Positions 1-5,062 of a stretch of 5,200 bases of DNA are shown piece after piece (within the stretch, counting starts at the first letter, position 1; each line of letters starts with the position of its first letter). The stretch is from NCBI GenBank assembly GCA_934402125.1, contig CAKRTY010000130.1, positions 1-5,200 on the forward strand. The letters are read 5' to 3'. The notes under the pieces were generated by a model. That model was not told the DNA's origin. It saw nothing but the letters and a program-made list of their open reading frames with translations, and made no database searches. A program made the translations under genes and the position numbers. Source of the DNA: an uncultured Anaerosacchariphilus sp. Its GTDB lineage: Bacteria > Bacillota > Clostridia > Lachnospirales > Lachnospiraceae.

Positions 1-1008
1 GAGTTGGGAACGGAGTTGGATTCGAACATTGCGGATTACGTGACCTTCGGAGAAAATGTCACAGAGGAGAAAAAAGAAGCGGCACTGGAAAAAATGTCGC
101 TGGATGTATCGAAGGTGGATGTCCACGCCATCGGGGAATACGAGGCGCAGATTCAGTATGGGAACACAAAGCTGCCATTTACCGTGAGAGTCGAGGATAT
201 GGTAGCGCCGACGGCCTCACTGAAAAGGGAAAAACTGGATGTGGTGACGGGCGAAGAAATTGTGGCGGCGGATCTGGTTACAGACATCCAGGATGAGCAG
301 GAGGTAACGGTTCAGTTTGTGCAGGATGGAAAAATGACAGATACCTGTACCTTTGGCGAAGCGGGAGCATCTGAACTTACCATCCGCCTGACGGACGCCA
401 GCGGCAATACGTCGGAGCTTACGCAGGCCGTGAACGTAACCCTTCCGGATGCGACAGCGCCGGTCATCCAGGGAGTCAAAAATAAAACCATCTATCTGGG
501 TGGCACCGTGGATTACAAAAAAGGCGTAACGGCTACGGACGATGTGGACGGTGATGTAACCGACAGGCTGGAGATTGACAGCACGTCCGTGAACACGAAA
601 AAAGAGGGAACCTACACCGTTACGTATACCGTAAAGGATGCGGCGGGAAATGAAGCCGATGCAGTCATGAAAGTTACGGTAAAGAAAAAGGAAGCGCCGA
701 AGCAGCAGGAAGTACAGCAATCAGTACCGGTAGAAAGCAAGTCTGCTTCCACTGACTCCGATCACAGCTCCGACAGTTCATCCGGAGACAGCCATTCCAG
801 TCAGGATAATGCAGGAGAAGAGACGGCAACAGTATCAGAATCCGCTGGAACACCGGAATCTTCCCAGCCGGAAAGCGCCGGAACGGAAAGTACAGCTTCT
901 TCTTCCAATGAATCCGCCAGTACCGGTGATACAGGCACAAGCGGCGGTACGCCCTGCGGCGTAAGGACAGAGCACGGAACCCTGTTTGGCGGATTGCCAC
1001 AGTATTAA
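1..1008 (+). CDS. Ig-like (DUF5011-type) repeat surface protein, 3' part of gene
   Basis: The reading frame is open from base 1 and no convincing start with a ribosome binding site is seen, so the gene is taken as cut by the window edge; a TTG at 4 is in frame but unsupported. Numbering residues from the first codon, three beta-sandwich-like modules follow each other: about 1-68 (an 'ADYVTF' then 'GEYEAQIQYGN...FTVRVED' pattern), 69-148 (ends 'LTIRLTDASGNTSELTQAVNV') and 150-230. The last is a good DUF5011/bacterial Ig-like match: 'APVIQGVKN', 'ATDDVDGDVTDRLEI', 'GTYTVTYTVKDAAGNEA'. From about 231 to 315 the protein is a low-complexity Ser/Thr/Glu-rich tail, as in exported cell-wall proteins. 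It ends in 'GTLFGGLPQY' with no LPXTG motif, membrane helix or basic tail, so any anchoring must come from the missing N-terminal part. The catalytic or binding function, if any, cannot be read from this part. A terminator follows 12 bases after the stop. Confidence 0.82.
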   Translation, partial: ELGTELDSNIADYVTFGENVTEEKKEAALEKMSLDVSKVDVHAIGEYEAQIQYGNTKLPFTVRVEDMVAPTASLKREKLDVVTGEEIVAADLVTDIQDEQEVTVQFVQDGKMTDTCTFGEAGASELTIRLTDASGNTSELTQAVNVTLPDATAPVIQGVKNKTIYLGGTVDYKKGVTATDDVDGDVTDRLEIDSTSVNTKKEGTYTVTYTVKDAAGNEADAVMKVTVKKKEAPKQQEVQQSVPVESKSASTDSDHSSDSSSGDSHSSQDNAGEETATVSESAGTPESSQPESAGTESTASSSNESASTGDTGTSGGTPCGVRTEHGTLFGGLPQY

Positions 1009-1020
1009 ATAAAAAAACGT

Positions 1021-1061
1021 AAAAATACCGCAGACAGCAAACCTGCCTGCGGTATTTTTTT
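1021..1061. terminator. Bidirectional intrinsic terminator shared by convergent genes
   Basis: TACCGCAG (1026-1033) pairs with CTGCGGTA (1047-1054). CAG (1035-1037) with CTG (1043-1045) extends the stem past one A/C mismatch, closing a CAAAC loop. A-rich 1021-1025 and T-rich 1055-1061 flank the stem, so it reads as a rho-independent terminator in both directions. The + strand T-tract runs into the reverse-complemented stop codon of the DUF1292 gene (1060-1062). Confidence 0.9.
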
Positions 1062-1431
1062 AAACAGTTTCGTCTACGTCGATATCCTCGCCGTCAGCTT
1101 CTACCAGCTCGTCATACTCGGCTGCATCCAGCATCTGATCGAACATATCTGCTACAGCGTCGTACTCCTCGTCGGACTCGATGTTGTCCAGAACCGGGCT
1201 TCCGGTGCTGTTGTCATAACGGTAGAGATAAACCTCGCCGTCCTCATTTTCACCGTTCTCGTCCAGCGGGAGCAGGGCGATATAATCGCGGCCGTCTACC
1301 GGGAAGATGGTAAGGATGACGCACTCTACGGTTTCATCATTGTCCAGGGTCAGGGTGACGGTAATATCACCGTTGCAGGTCTCACAGTCTCCACCGCAGT
1401 CCGGTGTATTGCATGTATGGTTGTCTGCCAT
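1060..1431 (-). CDS. DUF1292 (YrzB-like) family protein with N-terminal Cys cluster
   Basis: A small acidic protein of 123 residues. The core around 22-72 ('ITVTLTLDNDETVECVILTIFPVDGRDYIALLPLD', then 'VYLYRY') matches the DUF1292 family of Firmicutes, whose biochemical role is not established. Residues from about 83 to the end are strongly acidic ('ESDEEYDAVADMFDQMLDAAEYDELVEADGEDIDVDE'). The first 20 residues hold four cysteines, C7, C12, C16 and C19 (spacing C-x4-C-x3-C-x2-C), which could bind zinc or another metal; this is inference. The ATG at 1431 is chosen because AAAGGAG lies 9 bases upstream. A longer in-frame ATG at 1476 has no ribosome binding site and sits inside the predicted -10 box, so it would not be transcribed. 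The gene is monocistronic as seen here, convergent with the surface-protein gene and divergent from the ydcF-like gene. It is probably cytoplasmic: no signal peptide or membrane segment. Confidence 0.88.
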   Translation of the reverse strand: MADNHTCNTPDCGGDCETCNGDITVTLTLDNDETVECVILTIFPVDGRDYIALLPLDENGENEDGEVYLYRYDNSTGSPVLDNIESDEEYDAVADMFDQMLDAAEYDELVEADGEDIDVDETV

Positions 1432-1471
1432 TTGATTGTTCTCCTTTGAATTTGCTAAAATCGTGTTACTG

Positions 1472-1500
1472 ATCATACTCTATCAGACCTGGAGAGGAAA
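1472..1500 (-). promoter_or_regulatory. Predicted promoter of the DUF1292 gene
   Basis: On the - strand, TATGAT (1477-1472) is a good -10 box, with a weak -35 TTTCCT (1500-1495) at 17-base spacing. Transcription would start near 1465, leaving a leader of about 33 bases with AAAGGAG before the ATG at 1431. Confidence 0.5.
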
Positions 1501-1513
1501 AGCAAGAAAAGAA

Positions 1514-1542
1514 TTGAATTGATTCGGGAATTGTATTAAAAT
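1514..1542 (+). promoter_or_regulatory. Predicted promoter of the ydcF-like/suhB-like operon
   Basis: TTGAAT (1514-1519) and TAAAAT (1537-1542) are separated by 17 bases, a sigma-A-type arrangement. The predicted start near 1549 would leave a short leader that begins just before the ribosome binding site. It lies back-to-back with the DUF1292 promoter on the other strand. Confidence 0.5.
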
Positions 1543-1569
1543 AATGAAAACCGGAAGGGGGAAGCCAGG

Positions 1570-2160
1570 TTGGGTTTTGTAGAGGATATTACAGATTTCA
1601 TCTTTGTAGAGGATAAGCCGGAGCAGGCGGATCTGATCCTGATTCCGGGCGGAGATCAGGGCACACTGGCGGTGACGGCAGCGCGACTGTACCGGGAAGG
1701 GTACGCGCCTTATGTTCTTCCCTCCGGCCGTTACAGTAAGCCGGTAGGACAGTGTCAGATTTCCGGCTATGAGGGCAGGACCGAGTGGGACTTCCTGCAT
1801 GATATTCTGGTGCGGGAGGGCGTCCCGGAGACGGCGATCCTGGAGGAAAAGAAAGCAACCTATACCTATGAAAATGCGATTTATTCCCGGCAGGTGGTAG
1901 ATGAAATAGAAATTTCTGTAAAAAGAGCGATTCTCTGTCCCCAGGCCTGCCACGCCCGGCGGGCGCTGCTCTATTATAAAGTATGCTTTCCGGAAACAGA
2001 GTTTTTTGTCTGTCCTACGGTTACCAGGGAAATCAGCCGGGATAACTGGTTTTTGGACGACAGGAAGATAGACGTGGTTCTGGGAGAACTGGAAAAATGC
2101 GGAAGCCAATTCCATCAGATCCTGCGGGAATATCAAAAAGAGGAGGAAATGAAAAAATGA
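1570..2160 (+). CDS. DUF218 / YdcF family protein (ElyC/SanA/YdcF superfamily)
   Basis: A soluble protein of 196 residues without a signal peptide or membrane helix. Family hallmarks in order: 'ADLILIPGG' (20-28) as the first Rossmann-like strand and glycine turn, 'AARLYREGYAPYVLPSGRYS' (37-56), 'ATYTYENAIYSRQVV' (96-110), which carries the conserved T-x-E-N-A segment, and 'RAILCPQACHARRALLYYK' (119-137). Members are linked to envelope biogenesis in E. coli (ElyC, SanA), and YdcF has been reported to bind S-adenosylmethionine; what this clostridial branch does is unknown. The TTG start at 1570 is supported by AAGGGGG (1555-1561) 8 bases upstream and by the family-typical beginning 'VEDITDFIFVEDKPEQADLILIPGG'. 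The stop overlaps the next gene's start (ATGA at 2157-2160), indicating translational coupling to the inositol monophosphatase family enzyme. Confidence 0.85.
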   Translation: MGFVEDITDFIFVEDKPEQADLILIPGGDQGTLAVTAARLYREGYAPYVLPSGRYSKPVGQCQISGYEGRTEWDFLHDILVREGVPETAILEEKKATYTYENAIYSRQVVDEIEISVKRAILCPQACHARRALLYYKVCFPETEFFVCPTVTREISRDNWFLDDRKIDVVLGELEKCGSQFHQILREYQKEEEMKK

Positions 2161-2921
2161 GCGTAGATATCAATGAAGTCATGAGACTGGTCCGGGAGAC
2201 CAGACAATTTGTGGAAAACCGCGATATGGCGGGACATGTGAAGGTAAAGGGACTGGCAGACTACGTAACCCAGGTAGACACCGGTCTCCAGAATTTCCTC
2301 CGGGAAAAGCTGGGAGACCTGGCTCCGGAGATTGAATTTCTGGGAGAAGAGGACGGCCTTCATGCCATGAAGGGCGACACCTTCTGGATCCTGGATCCCA
2401 TCGACGGCACCACCAATCTGGTGCACGATTATCAGCACAGTACGGTTTCTTTAGGACTTTACAGCCGGGGCGAGATTATCCTGGGCGTGATTTATGATCC
2501 GTTCCGGGAAGAGATGTTCTATGGGGAGAAGGGAAAGGGCAGCTTTGTGAACGGTCGTCCTATCCATGTGGCAGAGACGGAGAAGCTGGAAGAGACCATC
2601 ATCGCCATCGGAACCGCTCCCTATCAGAAGGAGCTGGCGCCGCAGAATTTCGCCTGCTTCCAGAGGGTTTTCGAAAAGTGTGAGGATATCCGCAGAACCG
2701 GCTCCGCAGCCTTGGATCTGGCTTATACGGCGGCCGGCCGGACCGGAGGATATTTTGAAGCCAGGCTGCAGCCCTGGGATTTCGCGGCAGGAATGCTGAT
2801 TCTGACAGAGGCGGGTGGGAAGATTACCCGTTATGACGGATCGCAGGTGAATCCGGTGGAGCCGGGCGGTATCGTAGCGACCAACGGAAAGCTCCATGAG
2901 GAGCTGCGGGCGCTGCTGTAA
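2157..2921 (+). CDS. Inositol monophosphatase family protein (SuhB/IMPase-like)
   Basis: A 254-residue cytoplasmic Mg2+-dependent phosphatase, of usual length for the family. Visible signatures: 'ADYVTQVD' (34-41); 'GEED' (63-66), giving the metal ligand Glu64; 'WILDPIDGTTNLVH' (77-90), the classic IMPase motif 1 with Asp80 and Asp83 as metal ligands and Thr85; and 'RRTGSAALDLAYTAAG' followed by 'QPWDFAAGMLILTEAGG' (205-221), motif 2 with Asp208. All catalytic residues are present. The family hydrolyses inositol-1-phosphate and related sugar or nucleotide phosphates (myo-inositol-phosphate, fructose bisphosphate, PAP); the substrate here cannot be decided from sequence. The ATG at 2157 overlaps the upstream stop and has AGGAGG 10 bases before it; an earlier in-frame ATG at 2097 lies inside the ydcF-like gene and has no Shine-Dalgarno sequence. 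It is the second and last gene of the operon, closed by a hairpin terminator. Confidence 0.94.
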   Translation: MSVDINEVMRLVRETRQFVENRDMAGHVKVKGLADYVTQVDTGLQNFLREKLGDLAPEIEFLGEEDGLHAMKGDTFWILDPIDGTTNLVHDYQHSTVSLGLYSRGEIILGVIYDPFREEMFYGEKGKGSFVNGRPIHVAETEKLEETIIAIGTAPYQKELAPQNFACFQRVFEKCEDIRRTGSAALDLAYTAAGRTGGYFEARLQPWDFAAGMLILTEAGGKITRYDGSQVNPVEPGGIVATNGKLHEELRALL

Positions 2922-2935
2922 GCAGAATAAAAAAT

Positions 2936-2978
2936 AAGAGCGCGAAGCGGAAAAAACCGTTTCGTGCTCTTGTTTTTT
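2936..2978. terminator. Bidirectional intrinsic terminator between suhB-like gene and luxS
   Basis: A 15-base arm (2936-2950, AAGAGCGCGAAGCGG) pairs along its whole length, with two G-U wobbles, with 2957-2971, around an A6 loop. TTTTTT follows at 2973-2978, and on the opposite strand an A/T-rich TATTTTTTATT tract follows. It ends the ydcF-like/suhB-like operon on + and luxS on -. The luxS stop codon (2979-2977) lies within the + strand T-tract. Confidence 0.92.
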
Positions 2979-3456
2979 ATTCCGGATAAACCAGTCGTTC
3001 TTCTTTGATATGGTATAATACTTCATTCAGATACTTCTTTGCCAGATACTTCGCCATCGGCAGATTCATATCCAGATAATTGCCGCAGTCTTTTGCGCTG
3101 GCGCCGGGGACATCGCCTTCGAAATCCCGGATAAATTCCCACATTTCGATCATCAGCGGAACGATATCTCTGGACTCATAATCACCGGTCAGCAGGAGAT
3201 AAAAGCCGGTACGGCAGCCCATGGGGCCGAAGTAGACCGTTTTAGAGCCGTAGTCCTTATGGTTGCGTAAGAAGGTGGCGGCCAGATGCTCAATGGTATG
3301 CATCTCAGCCGTATTCATGACAGGTTCTTCATTGGGACTGGTCATTCGCAGGTCAAAGGTGGTAACAACGGCGCCGCCCACCGGATCCTTTCGTGACACA
3401 TAGACACCGGGCTGAAGCAGCAGATGATTGATGGTAAAACTTGTTATTTTTTCCAT
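2977..3456 (-). CDS. luxS: S-ribosylhomocysteine lyase LuxS
   Basis: LuxS cleaves S-ribosylhomocysteine to homocysteine and DPD, the precursor of the AI-2 signal, in the activated methyl cycle of the cytoplasm. The 159-residue protein has the family length and every key residue: Ser6 and His11 ('SFTINH'), Arg37 ('FDLRMTSPNEE'), the metal-binding 'HTIEH' (His53, His57) with catalytic Glu56, catalytic Cys81 in 'GPMGCRTGFY', and the third metal ligand Cys124 in 'AKDCGNYLDMNL'. The ATG at 3456 fits the family's N-terminus; AAGGGA lies upstream with a rather long 12-base spacing. A frame extension to 3558 adds only unrelated sequence and would begin upstream of the predicted transcription start. 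Neighbours usual for LuxS (pfs/mtn, metK, cysK) are absent, so it appears monocistronic. It is divergent from the MBL-fold gene, from a face-to-face promoter pair, and convergent with the suhB-like gene. Confidence 0.97.
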   Translation of the reverse strand: MEKITSFTINHLLLQPGVYVSRKDPVGGAVVTTFDLRMTSPNEEPVMNTAEMHTIEHLAATFLRNHKDYGSKTVYFGPMGCRTGFYLLLTGDYESRDIVPLMIEMWEFIRDFEGDVPGASAKDCGNYLDMNLPMAKYLAKKYLNEVLYHIKEERLVYPE

Positions 3457-3491
3457 AAAAAACAGATTTCCCTTCGTATTTTTTGTTAAAA

Positions 3492-3531
3492 TGTGATATA
3501 ATATGATAAATACATGTTTCAGTATATCACA
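3492..3531. repeat. 9-bp inverted repeat spanning the luxS / MBL divergent promoters
   Basis: TGTGATATA (3492-3500) and TATATCACA (3523-3531) are perfect inverted copies separated by 22 bases. Each arm contains the upstream part of an extended -10 element: TGATATAAT on + and TGATATACT on -. It may simply reflect two similar promoters facing each other, or be an operator; the sequence alone cannot tell. Confidence 0.75.
3494..3502 (+). promoter_or_regulatory. Extended -10 promoter of the MBL-fold gene
   Basis: TGATATAAT is a TGN extended -10 with a perfect TATAAT (3497-3502). No good -35 lies at 16-18 bases (TTCGTA at best), which extended -10 promoters tolerate. Predicted start is near 3509. 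A second possibility is TTGTTA (3483-3488) with GATAAA (3505-3510). Confidence 0.55.
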
Positions 3532-3549
3532 GAAGCCAAGAAAAGAAAA
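3521..3549 (-). promoter_or_regulatory. Extended -10 promoter of luxS
   Basis: On the - strand TGATATACT (3529-3521) is a TGN extended -10 with TATACT, and a weak -35 TTTTCT (3549-3544) lies at 17-base spacing. Predicted start is near 3514, giving a leader of about 57 bases ahead of the luxS ATG. Confidence 0.5.
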
Positions 3550-3552
3550 GGG
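3547..3552 (+). promoter_or_regulatory. Ribosome binding site deciding the TTG start of the MBL-fold gene
   Basis: AAAGGG (3547-3552) lies 9 bases before TTG at 3562, the normal distance. It abuts the ATG at 3553 with no spacing. The ATG at 3514 has no purine-rich site and would be only about 5 bases from the predicted transcript 5' end. Confidence 0.5.
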
Positions 3553-3561
3553 ATGCATGCT

Positions 3562-4467
3562 TTGAGAAGAATAAGAGAGAGAGACTGGGTACAGGCAGGA
3601 GTCCTGCTTCTGGTGTCAGCCTTGCTGATAGGCTGTCTGCTGGGCTTTGACCATCATGAAACGGAGCGGGCAGGCACAGCAGTGACAGCAGGCGCGGCAG
3701 AAGAACAGAGGCTGTCGGCCGATGAACTTAGGGTGACATTTTTTGATGTGGAGAAAAGCGACGCCATTCTGATAGAGCAGGCGGGTTTCCGGATGCTGGT
3801 GGATACCAGCTTTGATGATCGGGCAGACGTGATCCTGGATTATTTTTCGGAGCATGGAATTGACACGCTGGATTACCTGATCATTACCCATTTTGACAAG
3901 GATCATGTGGGCGGGGCGGATAAAATCCTGGATGCCGTCAGGGTAAAGCGTGTGCTGGAGCCGGATTATACGGTAGATAAGAAACAGTACAGGGAATACC
4001 GGGAAGCGATGGCGCGGAACGGAATTGCGCCCCTGAGCGTGACGGCTGTGGAACGCAGAAAACTGGGCAAGGCGTCCTTTACGATCTATCCGCCGGAACA
4101 GAAGCAGTATAGCGGAAATGATAACGATATGTCCCTGGTGATAAGCCTTCGGTATGGAAGCCAGAGCTTCCTGCTGACCGGAGACAGCGAAATGGAGCGG
4201 ATAGCAGAGCTGCTTACGGAGCCGGAGCTGAATCTGAAGCATACGGTTCTGAAGGTGCCGCACCACGGTATCAAAGAGAAAAATTCGGCTGCGTTTCTGG
4301 AGCGGGTTCACCCGGAGATAGCTGTGATTACCTGCAAGAATGAGTGGTATGTGTCAAGGTCCGTGAAAAAGACCCTGCTTTGCATGGACGCGGACCTCTA
4401 TCTGACCTGTCATGGGACGGTGACCTGTATTACAGATGGGAACGGGATGGAGATTTCCCAGGAATGA
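3562..4467 (+). CDS. ComEC/Rec2-related metallo-beta-lactamase-fold protein, N-terminally anchored
   Basis: A protein of 301 residues from the TTG start; in-frame ATGs at 3514 and 3553 would add 16 or 3 residues but lack a spaced ribosome binding site. The N-terminus is basic (RRIRERD) followed by a hydrophobic stretch at about 10-29; 'LIGC' (22-25) resembles a lipobox, so the protein is an exported lipoprotein or a single-pass membrane protein with its domain outside. The MBL fold starts at about 55: 'LRVTFFDVEKSDAILIE' (the usual GQGD is EKSD), metal motif 'THFDKDHVGG' with His110, Asp112, Asp114 and His115, 'NDNDMSLVISL' (about 186-196), 'LLTGDSE' with Asp208, and 'KVPHHGIK' with His234/His235. 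This is the pattern of the ComEC C-terminal domain and its free-standing homologues, which are predicted or shown to be nucleases or phosphodiesterases; there is no competence channel domain, so DNA uptake is not implied. The C-terminal region carries four cysteines (258, 274, 283, 289). Confidence 0.88.
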   Translation: MRRIRERDWVQAGVLLLVSALLIGCLLGFDHHETERAGTAVTAGAAEEQRLSADELRVTFFDVEKSDAILIEQAGFRMLVDTSFDDRADVILDYFSEHGIDTLDYLIITHFDKDHVGGADKILDAVRVKRVLEPDYTVDKKQYREYREAMARNGIAPLSVTAVERRKLGKASFTIYPPEQKQYSGNDNDMSLVISLRYGSQSFLLTGDSEMERIAELLTEPELNLKHTVLKVPHHGIKEKNSAAFLERVHPEIAVITCKNEWYVSRSVKKTLLCMDADLYLTCHGTVTCITDGNGMEISQE

Positions 4468-4476
4468 TATTTTGGC

Positions 4477-4505
4477 TTGAAAAATGGGCGGGATACGATT
4501 ACAAT
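4477..4505 (+). promoter_or_regulatory. Predicted promoter of the yqeY-like gene, embedded in the terminator
   Basis: TTGAAA (4477-4482) and TACAAT (4500-4505) are spaced by exactly 17 bases, a strong sigma-A match. The predicted start near 4512 falls in the terminator's apical loop. The new transcript therefore lacks the 5' arm of the hairpin and should not be terminated at 4532. Confidence 0.6.
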
Positions 4506-4532
4506 GGTAAATAGCGTATCTGCGCCCTTTTT
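4486..4532 (+). terminator. Intrinsic terminator after the MBL-fold gene
   Basis: GGGCG (4486-4490) pairs with CGCCC (4523-4527), and GATACG (4492-4497) with CGTATC (4515-4520), with a small internal loop between the two helices and a 17-base apical loop. TTTTT (4528-4532) follows directly. The large loop and internal loop make it weaker than the other two terminators in the window. Confidence 0.72.
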
Positions 4533-4581
4533 GTATAACAGGAAGATTCTCATACAGACATTGAAAGAGGAGGAAATGAAA

Positions 4582-5028
4582 ATGAGTAAAATTGATGAAA
4601 TCCGTGCCGAGATGGTAAAGGCAATGAAGAACAAGGACAAAGACAGAAAAGAAACGCTGTCTATGCTGCTTGCCGCACTGAAGAATAAAGCGATTGACAA
4701 GCGCGCAGATCTGACTCCGGAGGAGGAGTTTGAGGTAATTAAGAAAGAGATAAAGCAGACGAAGGAAACCATGGATCTGGCACCTGCCGACCGTACCGAT
4801 ATCATCGACCAGTGCAAGGCCCGTCTGGCTGTCCTGTCAGAGTTTGCGCCCGAGGAGATGAGCGAGGACGCTATCCGCGCAGTCATTCAGGAGGTACTCG
4901 CAGGTCTTGGTATTGAGAAGCCCACCGGTAAGGATAAGGGCAAGATTATGAAGGAACTGATGCCGAAGGTAAAGGGACGTGCCGATGGCGGTATGGTAAA
5001 TCGTCTGGTAGGAGAAATTTTGAAGTAG
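4582..5028 (+). CDS. yqeY: GatB/YqeY domain-containing protein
   Basis: A 148-residue, Lys/Glu-rich, helical cytoplasmic protein of the YqeY family, full length for the family. It corresponds to the tRNA-binding tail domain of the GatB subunit of Asp/Glu-tRNA amidotransferase as a free-standing protein. Recognisable parts: 'IDEIRAEMVKAMKNKDKDRKETLSMLLAALKNKAID' (4-39), the 'EEEFEVIKKEIKQTKETMDLA' helix (47-67), 'LAVLSEFAPEEMSEDAIRAVIQEVLAGLG' (82-110), and the closing 'GKIMKELMPKVKGRADGGMVNRLVGEIL' (120-147), which is the most conserved part. Its exact role is unknown; a link to tRNA or translation is inferred from GatB. The ATG at 4582 is chosen since AGGAGG (4568-4573) is 8 bases upstream; the ATG at 4576 is only 2 bases from it. 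A leader of about 70 bases precedes it. The next gene starts 34 bases downstream with no terminator between, suggesting co-transcription. Confidence 0.93.
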   Translation: MSKIDEIRAEMVKAMKNKDKDRKETLSMLLAALKNKAIDKRADLTPEEEFEVIKKEIKQTKETMDLAPADRTDIIDQCKARLAVLSEFAPEEMSEDAIRAVIQEVLAGLGIEKPTGKDKGKIMKELMPKVKGRADGGMVNRLVGEILK

Positions 5029-5062
5029 AAATACGGCGTAAACCGGATAGAAAGGAAACAGT

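Noticed and set aside
217..720. Open frame on the - strand opposite the Ig-like modules
   Set aside because: The + strand encodes clear DUF5011-type repeats; the antisense frame has no ribosome binding site or recognisable domain.
1483..2136. Open frame on the - strand covering the ydcF-like gene
   Set aside because: It lies opposite a recognisable DUF218 protein, has no family signature and spans the + strand promoter and ribosome binding site.
2451..3026. Open frame on the - strand across the suhB-like gene and its terminator
   Set aside because: It crosses a bidirectional terminator, overlaps the luxS 3' end in another frame and shows no motif.
3457..3513. luxS leader considered as a SAM-related riboswitch
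   Set aside because: The leader is only about 57 bases, very A/T-rich, and shows no stem-loop or terminator/antiterminator pair of the known SAM or SAH riboswitch classes.
3492..3531. TGTGA and TCACA half-sites suggested a CRP-type operator
   Set aside because: CRP sites have 6 bases between the half-sites; here the gap is 30 bases, and the half-sites are better explained as parts of two extended -10 promoters.
2977..3558. Longer luxS frame starting at 3558
   Set aside because: The extra 34 residues do not resemble LuxS N-termini and begin upstream of the predicted luxS promoter's start site; the ATG at 3456 fits the family.
3616..4311. 231-codon open frame on the - strand opposite the MBL-fold gene
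   Set aside because: The + strand frame carries complete metallo-beta-lactamase motifs; the antisense product is rich in His/Arg/Gln without domain features.
4410..4886. Long Ser-rich open frame on the - strand, opposite yqeY
   Set aside because: Its low-complexity Ser/Ile/Phe composition is the antisense image of a Lys/Glu/Asp-rich gene; there is no ribosome binding site or family resemblance.
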